Source: Bacteroidia bacterium
Lineage (GTDB): Bacteria; Bacteroidota; Bacteroidia; UKL13-3
Reading direction: 5' to 3'
Length of the DNA: 45,440 bases
Assembly (NCBI GenBank): GCA_021740845.1
Contig: JAIOYZ010000028.1
Location: forward strand, 1-45,440
The notes beneath the pieces are model-generated. The model was not told the DNA's origin. It did no database searches and saw only the letters and a program-made list of their open reading frames with translations. This document shows, piece by piece, positions 1-8,079 of the stretch. A program made the translations under genes and the position numbers. Each line of letters opens with the position of its first letter. The stretch's first letter is position 1.

Positions 1-65
1 CGGACGGGACTCGAACCCGTCTCGTCATCCATGACGAGATGACAAGGCACGTATTCTAACCAGCT
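1..65 (-). pseudogene. tRNA-like fragment (tRNA-Asp-related, truncated by window edge)
   Basis: Read on the minus strand, this stretch begins with AGCTGGTTAGAATACGTGCC, identical to the D-loop-to-anticodon-stem part of the intact tRNA-Asp at 350-426. It ends with a tRNA T-arm (GGGTTCGAGTCCCGTCCG) also identical to that tRNA. Between them the normal anticodon arm is replaced by about 27 bases holding a 9-bp inverted repeat (TCTCGTCAT / ATGACGAGA). The 5' acceptor strand and D-stem are missing, because the GIY-YIG gene reads straight into the D-loop. The 3' acceptor end lies beyond the window. It is therefore either a tRNA remnant or a rearranged duplicate. I do not think it is a working tRNA as it stands. 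Confidence 0.6.
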
Positions 66-298
66 ATTAATTTTTCGATGGAATTCCTATTTAGTTTCTT
101 AATCCTGCGTTCCTCTATTAATGCTTCCCTTTTGGTTTGATAACCTTTTACATAAACTAATTCCCAAGGACCTTTATTTTCGGTATAACTGGATTGATTG
201 GTATTGTGTTCGATTATCCTATTCTCTGGATTTAATGAATATCCTTTGTAATAAATATCAAACGTCTGTGAATAAATTATATAGACAAAATGGGGCAT
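56..298 (-). CDS. small GIY-YIG nuclease-domain protein
   Basis: This 80-residue protein is essentially one GIY-YIG domain. It opens with VYIIYS and then YYKGYS (the GIY and YIG halves), followed by NRIIEHN, and later by PWELVY and KREALIEERRIKKL, which are typical of the short UPF0213/YhbQ-like (URI) group. Such proteins are predicted nucleases with poorly known roles; members of the wider family include homing and repair endonucleases. The gene starts about 50 bp after the 3' end of tRNA-Asp on the same strand, beyond the tRNA terminator. Its stop codon TAG lies inside the tRNA-like fragment at 1-65. The family call is good; the function is unknown. Confidence 0.75.
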   Translation of the reverse strand: MPHFVYIIYSQTFDIYYKGYSLNPENRIIEHNTNQSSYTENKGPWELVYVKGYQTKREALIEERRIKKLNRNSIEKLIAG

Positions 299-320
299 GG
301 CTAAATGAAATACTTTTCAA

Positions 321-349
321 AAAAAAAGCCCCAACTTTCGTTGAGGCTT
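321..349 (-). terminator. Rho-independent terminator of tRNA-Asp
   Basis: On the minus strand GCCTCAAC, a GAAA tetraloop and GTTGGGGC form an 8-bp hairpin (one G-T pair), followed at once by a run of seven or more T. It begins directly after the tRNA CCA end. Confidence 0.85.
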
Positions 350-426
350 TGGCGGTGCGGACGGGACTCGAACCCGCGACCCCGTGCGTGACAGGCACGT
401 ATTCTAACCAGCTGAACTACCACACC
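350..426 (-). tRNA. trnD: tRNA-Asp (anticodon GTC)
   Basis: The minus strand folds as a complete tRNA of 77 bases including an encoded CCA. The acceptor stem is GGTGTGG with CCGCACC (one T-G pair), the anticodon stem CGTGC/GCACG, the anticodon loop CTGTCAC with anticodon GTC (aspartate), and the T-arm GCGGG-TTCGAGT-CCCGT. The discriminator base is G, as expected for Asp. It has its own upstream promoter (494-523) and downstream terminator (321-349), so it is transcribed alone. Confidence 0.95.
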
Positions 427-493
427 ATTATTCTTTAGAACAACCCTCCTGAAGTTGGTAGCTTTTGGCTACTTTATTTCCGTTTGGGGAGTG

Positions 494-523
494 CAAATAT
501 AGAAATATAATTCTACTTGTCAA
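494..523 (-). promoter_or_regulatory. promoter of tRNA-Asp (TTG-N19-TAnnTTTG)
   Basis: On the minus strand TTG (521-523) is followed by exactly 19 bases and then TATATTTG (494-501). This matches the Bacteroidota primary-sigma consensus (-33 TTG, -7 TAnnTTTG). Transcription would start near 488, about 60 bases before the mature tRNA 5' end. Confidence 0.65.
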
Positions 524-604
524 GTGCTATTTTAAAAATTTTGAAAATAGTGTTATTTCATTAAAATTGCAGGGCTGCAAAGTAGCAAAAGTTAAAACTA
601 ATAT

Positions 605-1558
605 ATGGCACATTTTGATTTTGAAAAACCTATTGAAGAACTAGAAGAACAACTTGAAGAGATTAAAAAAGTTCACGAAAAAGGTAAAGTAGATATGCAC
701 GCTAAAATTGAAGAACTAGAAGCAAAAATTTTAGAAGCAAAAAAAGAAGTTTATGGTAAGTTAACTGGCTGGCAAAGAGTTCAGATTAGTCGCCACCCAG
801 AAAGACCTTATACCTTAGATTATATAGAAAATTGTTTTGAGAACTTTATTGAATTGCACGGCGATAGAACCGTGAAAGACGATAAAGCCATGGTGGGCGG
901 TTTTGCTAGCCTTAACGGAAAAAGCGTTATGGTAATTGGACAGCAAAAAGGCCGCAATACCAAACAAAGGCAATTCAGAAATTTTGGAATGCCCAACCCA
1001 GAAGGGTATCGCAAAGCTTTGCGCTTAATGAAAATGGCAGAACGTTTCAACTTACCTATTGTATGTTTAATTGATACTCCGGGCGCGTCTCCTGGCTTAG
1101 AAGCAGAAGAAAGAGGTCAGGGTGAAGCCATAGCTAGAAACTTGTACGAGATGAGTGTATTTAAAGTTCCTATTATTTGCATCATCATTGGTGAAGGTGC
1201 ATCTGGTGGAGCTTTAGGTATTGGCGTAGGCGATCGTGTATTGATGATGGAAAATACTTGGTACTCGGTTATTTCACCAGAATCTTGCTCATCTATTTTA
1301 TGGCGCAGTTGGGAACACAAAGAAAAAGCTGCAGAGGCACTTAAACTTACAGCTACAGATATGTTGGCCAATAAGTTAATTGATGGAATTATTCCTGAAC
1401 CTTTGGGCGGTGCTCATGCAGATACACAAGAAGTTTATGCAACTTTTAAGGAGCATTTAAATATGGAATTGGATAATCTAATAGGAACAGACGCTGATAA
1501 ATTGGTTCAAACCAGAATAGAAAAATTCTCGCAAATGGGAGATTTTATTGAAAACTAA
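605..1558 (+). CDS. accA: acetyl-CoA carboxylase carboxyltransferase subunit alpha
   Basis: AccA pairs with AccD to move the carboxyl group from carboxybiotin to acetyl-CoA, giving malonyl-CoA, the first committed step of fatty-acid synthesis in the cytosol. The 317-residue length is normal for bacterial AccA. Family signatures are visible in order: an N-terminal helical stretch ([19 protein letters not shown]), [20 protein letters not shown], the core [39 protein letters not shown], and the oxyanion-hole region [15 protein letters not shown]. The ATG at 605 gives the expected N-terminus; no Shine-Dalgarno sequence precedes it, as is usual in this phylum. It is transcribed alone and followed by a strong terminator. 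One copy of GGTTCAAACC lies inside the gene at 1504. Confidence 0.97.
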   Translation: MAHFDFEKPIEELEEQLEEIKKVHEKGKVDMHAKIEELEAKILEAKKEVYGKLTGWQRVQISRHPERPYTLDYIENCFENFIELHGDRTVKDDKAMVGGFASLNGKSVMVIGQQKGRNTKQRQFRNFGMPNPEGYRKALRLMKMAERFNLPIVCLIDTPGASPGLEAEERGQGEAIARNLYEMSVFKVPIICIIIGEGASGGALGIGVGDRVLMMENTWYSVISPESCSSILWRSWEHKEKAAEALKLTATDMLANKLIDGIIPEPLGGAHADTQEVYATFKEHLNMELDNLIGTDADKLVQTRIEKFSQMGDFIEN

Positions 1559-1572
1559 TTCTGTTTATAAGT

Positions 1573-1610
1573 AAAAAAAAGGCTTCGCAAAACTTGCGAA
1601 GCCTTTTTTT
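1573..1610. terminator. bidirectional Rho-independent terminator between accA and the 1630-5274 gene
   Basis: GGCTTCGCAA (1581-1590) and TTGCGAAGCC (1594-1603) form a perfect 10-bp stem with a 3-base loop. It is flanked by eight A on the left and seven T on the right, so it can stop transcripts from both convergent genes. Confidence 0.92.
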
Positions 1611-1629
1611 ATGCTCTTAATTTTATGAA

Positions 1630-4600
1630 TTAATCCATAAGAATAAATTTCTTAGATGTAATTTCTGTATCCGACTCAATAAATAATTGGTAAACCCCTG
1701 CTCCATTTCCATTCAAATCTAGGCTCAAAATAGGACCCATTTCTTTCTTCCAAATTTGATGGTAAACTTCTTTACCCATCATGTCTACAATACGAATAGT
1801 AAACTCTTTATTCATTAAATCTTTGTTTTCAATTTGGATCAAACCGAAAGATGGATTAGGGAAAATTGAAAAGGCATTTTCTAAAGAATAATTATTTAAA
1901 CCCACATTGCTTAAACTTACATTTATCAATTTTGGGTTTCCAACACAGCCATTAAGGGTGGTTTCAGTAACTTGAACATTGCCTGCCGTTGCACCTGTTG
2001 TCCATTTTACAAATATTTTATCTGTTCCATTTCCTGATTGAATACTTCCACCATTCACAATCCAATTATAAGTTGAACCAGCAGTATTGGCAACATAAAA
2101 CGAATCTATATTTTTATCGCTAGAACTGGTTTTACCAATAATATTAGGTGCGCCAGGATTAGAAAAAACAGTTACTGGGAAGCTAACACTACTCATACAA
2201 TTTTGGTTTGAACCAATAGTTAATTGAACCGAATATGTCCCAGCCAAGGTATAACTGTGAGTAGGATTTAATAAAGTTGAGGTTCCGTTATCCCCAAATT
2301 TCCAAGCAAAAGGTTCACCAGTTTGTGGTGAGGAAGAATTGGTAAATTTAAATGGTTGCGATTTAAAACATAAGGTATCGTTTTCGGCCACAAAATTTGC
2401 AATTGGTTTAGGAGAAATAGTAAAGGTTTTCTTGGTTTGAACCGAACACAAATCTGCGTTGGTAGCTATTAAAATTACTTCATAAACACCTGCAGAATCA
2501 TAAGAATACATTGGATTTTGTTGAGTTGATGTATCTCCATTTCCAAAATTCCAAAGATATGTATTTGGCAATGGTCCCATGTTTACAGTCATGTCTTCAA
2601 ATTGAATGGTATCACCTAAACAAGTTGATTTGCCTTTTAGGCCTCCAATCATACAATTGGTAAAAACATAAAACAGTTCGTTGCCATATTGAGGATGATC
2701 AGCTGAGAAATACAAGGTATCGCCCAATAAGGTTAAGAAGGAAGGATTAGAACTTTCTGAACCTAAATATACTTCAGAAATTAATTTAGTTCCAATGCTC
2801 GTTCCATCTGTGCGCCATAATTCCTGACCGTGAATACTATCGTTGGCAGAAAAATAAAGATAATTGCGAACTGCTAGCATATTTTTAATATTACTACCAT
2901 TGCTTCCACCCCAAATATCTTTCAGCATTTTTGTTCCTGAAGGAGTTCCGTCGGTAACCCATAATTCTTCACCGTTTATATTATCGTTGGCAATAAAATA
3001 AAGTAAATCCCCAACCACACGCATATTTTTGGGTGAACTATTCCCACTACCTGAAGCAATATCCAAAACCATTTCCGTTCCTGTTGATGTTCCATCCGAG
3101 CTCCACAATTCGTAACCATTTGTTCCATCAGTTGCAGAAAAATAAGCTTTGCCTTTAAAGGCAACCATATTAGAAATCCCACTTGCAGAAGCACCTGAAT
3201 TTATATCTTTTACTAAAACTGTATTGGCCGTTGTTCCATCAGTTTGCCATAATTCTGAACCAGTAGAACCGTTGTTGGCACTAAAGAATAACATAGAATC
3301 TACAGCCGTTAAATTAGCAGGACTTGCATCTGCACTGCCCGAGCGAATGTCTTTAACAATTTTTGTGCCTGCATAAGAACCATCTGTAACAAACAATTCT
3401 ACACCATTTGTATTTCCATCATCTGCACTAAAGTAAACCTTATCTTTAAAGGCAGTTAAATAATTGGCATTATCGCCAATATTGCTAGGGTTTAGGTTTC
3501 TAATATTTGCAGAGCTAGTACCGTTTGTACTTTTGTAAACCAAACCATAAATAGCGCTACCGGTTCTTACAAAATACAAGGTATTGTTGAGCCAAACAAA
3601 ATTTGATACAGATTGGGTTCCACCTGTAATAGAAACATAATTAGTTCCATTACTAGTTCCATCTGTTCCTTGTAAAATATTGGAGTTTAAAGAATTTCTA
3701 GTAAAGAAAACTTTAGAAGGAGTAGCAAACATATTTCTAGGCTGGGAACTACTTGAGCCAGATTCAATGTCTTTCACCAAAACAGTGGATGCAGAATCAC
3801 CAGTGGTTTTCCATAATTCATCTCCATTACTGGTAACTGCATTAAATAATAATTGTCCATTTAAAGCGGCCATTGTTGCAATACCAGAACCTTGGGTTGC
3901 AGGGTAAATATCTTTGAATAAAGTTGCAGAATTTCCATTGGCAGCCCACATTTCTATTCCCACTTTTTGGTCGTTGGCGGTAAAATAACATTTGCCTTTA
4001 AAGGCTGTTAAATTAGCAGGATTGCTTGATGTTGTTCCTACTGCTATATCCTTTATTCTACGGGGGTAGGTAGAAGATGGAGTTGCATAATAAATTTCAT
4101 AATCCTGGTAATTGGGCGATTCATGTGCAGTAAAATATAGAGTAGAATCAACAACCATCATATTATTAATTAAAGCATCTGTTTGAATGGGGTACAAATC
4201 GCGTGTCATTCTTGTACCTCCTTTAGTTCCATTACTTACATAGAGTTCTCTTCCATTATCTACGGTTGCAGTGAAGAATAATGTGCCATTGCAATTTACC
4301 AAAGAAGCTGGTGTGCTTGAACCAAAATCATCTATTTCAATTAAGAAAATGCTATCATTACCAGTTGTTCTTAATAGTTCATTACCTCCAGTGCTATTAC
4401 CTGCAAAATATAAATACGCTCCACTTACAGTTAAATAGTTGGGCGAAGTACTTCCAGTACCATTGATATAATCTTGATAAATTTGGGTACCAGAAGTTGT
4501 TCCATCTGTTCTCCATAATTCAACACCATGACTTCCATCATTTGCACTAAAATAGATATAGCCGTTAAATAAGGTTAGTCCGCTAATATTACTTCCAGTA

Positions 4601-5274
4601 CTACCAGAATAGATATCTTTTAACAATTGGGTGCCAGTTTCAGTACCATCCGTAACCCAAAGTTCCAAACCATTAGTTCCATCGTTGGCGGTAAAAAATA
4701 AAGAATCTCCTTTTTGAACCAAATTATTAATCTGTGGGTCGGTGGTTCCGGTTCTAATATCTTTCAACAATTTAGTTCCTAATTCAGTACCGTCAGAAAA
4801 CCATAATTCGTTTCCATTGGTTCCATTGTTGGCTACAAACAATAAATTATTATTAAAGGAAATTAGTCTAGATGGTGAGGATGAAGCTGAGGAAGCATAA
4901 ATATTTTTAACCAAAACTGTACCATTTGCCGTTCCATCCGTTTTCCATAACTCTATGCCTGAAACTCCATCTGTGGCGCTAAAATACAAGGTAGTTCCTA
5001 CGCTGCAAAAATTGGTAGGATTGCTGGAACCTGTACCTAGGAAAATATCTTTTACCAAATACGTTCCAGTATCGGTTCCATCAGTTCTCCATAGTTCTTT
5101 GCCTGTTGAATTTGTGCCTTGTGCAGCAAAATACATATAATCTCCATGCACAAATAAAGAAGTGGCTGAACTGCTTAAATAACCAGTATTTAAATCTCTA
5201 ACTAAAACAGGCTCTTGTGCAAAAAGAAATTGATTAAGAAAAAGGAGAAGAAATAGAATGTTGATTTTTTTCAT
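1630..5274 (-). CDS. secreted ELWxTDGT-repeat protein with PKD domains and T9SS sorting tail
   Basis: A 1214-residue exported protein. A clear signal peptide (MKKINILFLLLFLNQFLFAQ) is followed by about 18 repeats of roughly 47 residues. Their hallmark is G-x-ELW-x-TDGT-x-x-GT-x-LVKDI, preceded by LYFSAxDG; the pattern suggests a beta-propeller or solenoid. Some middle repeats are degenerate (for example GNELLRTTGN, EIYYATP). Two PKD-like domains follow (YLWNFGNGDTST; FAWKFGDNGTST), then a linker and a C-terminal sorting domain beginning FSIFPNPSFG and ending KKFILMD. This predicts export by T9SS and attachment at or release from the cell surface. Binding partner and function are unknown. It sits 45 bp downstream of the formate dehydrogenase alpha gene on the same strand, with a GGTTCAAACC site in the gap; a functional link is not evident. 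Confidence 0.9.
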   Translation of the reverse strand: MKKINILFLLLFLNQFLFAQEPVLVRDLNTGYLSSSATSLFVHGDYMYFAAQGTNSTGKELWRTDGTDTGTYLVKDIFLGTGSSNPTNFCSVGTTLYFSATDGVSGIELWKTDGTANGTVLVKNIYASSASSSPSRLISFNNNLLFVANNGTNGNELWFSDGTELGTKLLKDIRTGTTDPQINNLVQKGDSLFFTANDGTNGLELWVTDGTETGTQLLKDIYSGSTGSNISGLTLFNGYIYFSANDGSHGVELWRTDGTTSGTQIYQDYINGTGSTSPNYLTVSGAYLYFAGNSTGGNELLRTTGNDSIFLIEIDDFGSSTPASLVNCNGTLFFTATVDNGRELYVSNGTKGGTRMTRDLYPIQTDALINNMMVVDSTLYFTAHESPNYQDYEIYYATPSSTYPRRIKDIAVGTTSSNPANLTAFKGKCYFTANDQKVGIEMWAANGNSATLFKDIYPATQGSGIATMAALNGQLLFNAVTSNGDELWKTTGDSASTVLVKDIESGSSSSQPRNMFATPSKVFFTRNSLNSNILQGTDGTSNGTNYVSITGGTQSVSNFVWLNNTLYFVRTGSAIYGLVYKSTNGTSSANIRNLNPSNIGDNANYLTAFKDKVYFSADDGNTNGVELFVTDGSYAGTKIVKDIRSGSADASPANLTAVDSMLFFSANNGSTGSELWQTDGTTANTVLVKDINSGASASGISNMVAFKGKAYFSATDGTNGYELWSSDGTSTGTEMVLDIASGSGNSSPKNMRVVGDLLYFIANDNINGEELWVTDGTPSGTKMLKDIWGGSNGSNIKNMLAVRNYLYFSANDSIHGQELWRTDGTSIGTKLISEVYLGSESSNPSFLTLLGDTLYFSADHPQYGNELFYVFTNCMIGGLKGKSTCLGDTIQFEDMTVNMGPLPNTYLWNFGNGDTSTQQNPMYSYDSAGVYEVILIATNADLCSVQTKKTFTISPKPIANFVAENDTLCFKSQPFKFTNSSSPQTGEPFAWKFGDNGTSTLLNPTHSYTLAGTYSVQLTIGSNQNCMSSVSFPVTVFSNPGAPNIIGKTSSSDKNIDSFYVANTAGSTYNWIVNGGSIQSGNGTDKIFVKWTTGATAGNVQVTETTLNGCVGNPKLINVSLSNVGLNNYSLENAFSIFPNPSFGLIQIENKDLMNKEFTIRIVDMMGKEVYHQIWKKEMGPILSLDLNGNGAGVYQLFIESDTEITSKKFILMD

Positions 5275-5301
5275 TTTTTGTTTTTTTGTAAACCATTATT
5301 T

Positions 5302-5311
5302 GGTTCAAACC
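5302..5311 (+). repeat. GGTTCAAACC iterated motif (intergenic)
   Basis: Exact copy in the 45-bp gap between the formate dehydrogenase alpha gene and the downstream repeat-protein gene, in context TTTGGTTCAAACCGAA, the full 16-bp consensus. Confidence 0.85.
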
Positions 5312-5319
5312 GAATTAAA

Positions 5320-8067
5320 TTAAGATTGAACTAAATTGGTTTCTTTGGAAAATTTATGCTGCCCTTTACTTTTACGAATATTAACAGCAACTACTTTATA
5401 CTCCGGACAAAGTGCTTCACTGTCGTGTTCATCGCTGGTAATAATATTTAGCATAAGTTCTGGAAAATGGAAAGTAGTACTTAAAACACCTGATTTCACT
5501 TGGTCGGTAATTCGGGCTTTAATATCTACCTTACCTCTTGGAGATTCTACACAAACAAAATCTCCCTCATGAATAAAATGTTTTTCGGCATCTGCAGGGT
5601 TAATTAACAATACATCTTCTGTTAAAATATGAACATTGCCCGTTCTGCGAGTCATTGTTCCAGAATTATAGTGCTCTAACTCTCTATTGGTGGTAATGAT
5701 ATAAGGATACTCTTTACCATTCTTGGTAATTTCTCCTGATTCCTTCCAATCGAAATAATGGAACTTACCTTTGCCTCTATTGAATGCACCGTTGATATGC
5801 AAAATTTCGGTATCACTTCCATCTGCTTTAACTGGCCATTGCTTGCCGTTATCACCTAATTCATGCCATTTAACACCAGCGAAGAAAGGAACAATTTGAG
5901 AAATTTCTTTTAGCATTTCATTGGCATCATAATCTGCTTGAGGGTAACCCATACGGTTCATAATATCCACAATAATTTGTCCATCGGCTTTGGTACCTGG
6001 CAATGGTTCAACCACCTTTTGCACTTTCTGAATCCTTCTTTCTGCATTGGTAAATGTTCCAGACTTTTCTAGGAAAGATGCTCCAGGCAAAATAACCGTT
6101 GCATACTTTGCAGTTTCTGTCATGAACAATTCTTGAACCACCAATAACTCCAAGTTCTGCATGGCTGCGATTACTTTATTTGTATTTGGGTCGGTTTGTA
6201 CCACATCTTCACCCAATAGCCACATGGCTTTTAATTTTCCTTCAATAGACGCCTCAAACATTTCAGGAATTTTTAAACCCTTACCAAAAGGTATTTTGGT
6301 ATTATAAAATGCCTCGTATTTTTTGTTTATTTCTGGATCGTAAGCATCTAAATAACCAGCACCTTGGTGAGGCTGACAGCCCATGTCTGCTGCACCTTGC
6401 ACATTGTTTTGTCCGCGCAAAGGATTTACTCCAACACCTCTCCTACCAATGTTTCCAGTGATTAATGCCAAATCAGAAATTTGCATTACTGTGAAGGAAC
6501 CTTGCGAATGTTCTGTAACCCCCAATCCATGAAACGACATGGCATTTGGCGCAGAAGCATAAGCTACAGCAGCTGCTTTTACCAAGTTTTTATCTACTCC
6601 TGTAAGCGCAGATAATTCGTCCATGTTTAGTTTTAATATGTTCTCACAAAACTCTTCGTATCCTTCAGTACTTGCTTCAATAAAGGCTTTATCTGCTAAG
6701 TCTTCTGTGATAATATAATACAACATCATGTTCAACAAAGCCACATTTGTTCCTGGCCTTAACTGAAGATGATAGGTTGCATACCTTGCCATTTCTGTTC
6801 TTCTTGGATCAATAACAATACTTGGTTTGCCTTTCATAGCAAACTGTTTCAACTTAGCTCCGGTTACTGGATGTGCATCTGTTGGATTGGCCCCAATAAT
6901 CATAATACAATCGGTGTATTTTAAATCAACAACCGAATTGGTGGCAGCACCAGTTCCAAAAGAACGTTGCATACCAAGAGCAGTTGGCGAATGACAAACA
7001 CGCGCGCAACAGTCAATATTATTGGTTCCAACAACTGCCCTGATAAATTTCTGCATCAAATAATTTTCTTCGTTGGTACAACGAGCAGAAGAAATTCCAG
7101 CAACTGAATCTGGTCCGTGTTCTTTAAGGATATTTGTTAATTTATCAGCAATAAAATCATAGGCTTCATCCCAAGTTGCAGGTTCTAAAACTCCATTTTT
7201 TCTAATTAATGGCGTTTTGATTCTATCTGGATGCTTGTAAAACGAAAATGCAAATCTTCCTTTTAAACAAGTATGTCCTTGGTTCACCGCTGAATTATAA
7301 GGTGCTTGAATGGATTTAACTTTTCCATTTACTTTGGCAACTTCCAATTGGCAGCCTACACCACAATAGGTACAAATGGTTTTTACTTTTTCATCAACAG
7401 CAATTGATTTGGATTCAAACACATCGCTAATTGCAGAAGTTGGACAAGCTTGTGCACAAGCACCACAGCTCACACAATCAGATTCCATAAAGGAAGTTTC
7501 CATTCCTTTCACAATATGGCTATCAAATCCTCTTCCAGCCATACTCAAAACAAACTGACCTTGAACTTCATCGCAAGCACGCACACAACGCGCGCAATTG
7601 ATGCATTTGCTCATATCGGAGGTCATGTATGGATGACTCTTATCTTTCTTTCTATCCAAATGGTTTTTACCAGCAGGGTATCTAACATCTCTTACTCCCA
7701 CTTGTGCTGCAACAGTTTGCAATTCGCAATTGTTGTTTACTTCACAAGTAAGACAATCCAAAGGATGATCAGTTAATACCAATTCAACAATATTCTTACG
7801 GAGCTTTTGAACTCTATCAGAACTTGGATAAATATACGAATTAGCCATAACGGGAGTATGGCAAGAGGCTTGTGTTTTAACTGGTCCGTCTTGAACCAAG
7901 GCCACGTCTACACTACAAACTCTACAAGCACCAAAAGGATCTAAATTTGGTGCATCGCATAAAGTAGGTACCAGATTTTCACCTTTAATTCTTTTAACAA
8001 ATGCAAGGATGGTTTCTCCATCATTGATTTCATAAGCTTCGTTATCGATATAGGCAATTTTGCTCAT
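5320..8067 (-). CDS. fdhA: formate dehydrogenase alpha subunit, NAD-linked, molybdopterin type
   Basis: The catalytic subunit of a soluble NAD-linked formate dehydrogenase (formate to CO2), 915 residues, laid out like FdsA. An N-terminal NuoG-like part carries a 2Fe-2S site (C37, C48, C51, C69), a His-Cys3 4Fe-4S site (H101, C105, C108, C114) and two ferredoxin 4Fe-4S clusters (C155-C165 and C198-C208). The molybdopterin oxidoreductase core follows, with its own 4Fe-4S site (C232, C235, C239, C267). The active-site motif CARVCHSP places cysteine (C358) where some formate dehydrogenases have selenocysteine. There is no signal peptide, so it is cytosolic. It lies 12 bp downstream of its diaphorase partner. 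Close relatives can act on other substrates or run in reverse, but the CARVCHSP motif and the neighbour favour formate. Confidence 0.9.
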   Translation of the reverse strand: MSKIAYIDNEAYEINDGETILAFVKRIKGENLVPTLCDAPNLDPFGACRVCSVDVALVQDGPVKTQASCHTPVMANSYIYPSSDRVQKLRKNIVELVLTDHPLDCLTCEVNNNCELQTVAAQVGVRDVRYPAGKNHLDRKKDKSHPYMTSDMSKCINCARCVRACDEVQGQFVLSMAGRGFDSHIVKGMETSFMESDCVSCGACAQACPTSAISDVFESKSIAVDEKVKTICTYCGVGCQLEVAKVNGKVKSIQAPYNSAVNQGHTCLKGRFAFSFYKHPDRIKTPLIRKNGVLEPATWDEAYDFIADKLTNILKEHGPDSVAGISSARCTNEENYLMQKFIRAVVGTNNIDCCARVCHSPTALGMQRSFGTGAATNSVVDLKYTDCIMIIGANPTDAHPVTGAKLKQFAMKGKPSIVIDPRRTEMARYATYHLQLRPGTNVALLNMMLYYIITEDLADKAFIEASTEGYEEFCENILKLNMDELSALTGVDKNLVKAAAVAYASAPNAMSFHGLGVTEHSQGSFTVMQISDLALITGNIGRRGVGVNPLRGQNNVQGAADMGCQPHQGAGYLDAYDPEINKKYEAFYNTKIPFGKGLKIPEMFEASIEGKLKAMWLLGEDVVQTDPNTNKVIAAMQNLELLVVQELFMTETAKYATVILPGASFLEKSGTFTNAERRIQKVQKVVEPLPGTKADGQIIVDIMNRMGYPQADYDANEMLKEISQIVPFFAGVKWHELGDNGKQWPVKADGSDTEILHINGAFNRGKGKFHYFDWKESGEITKNGKEYPYIITTNRELEHYNSGTMTRRTGNVHILTEDVLLINPADAEKHFIHEGDFVCVESPRGKVDIKARITDQVKSGVLSTTFHFPELMLNIITSDEHDSEALCPEYKVVAVNIRKSKGQHKFSKETNLVQS

Positions 8068-8079
8068 TAGATATAATTT

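Noticed and set aside
121-438. Plus-strand open frame of 105 residues
   Set aside because: It runs antisense through tRNA-Asp and the GIY-YIG gene; the RTGLEPATPCVTGTYS end is the well-known artefact of translating a tRNA backwards.
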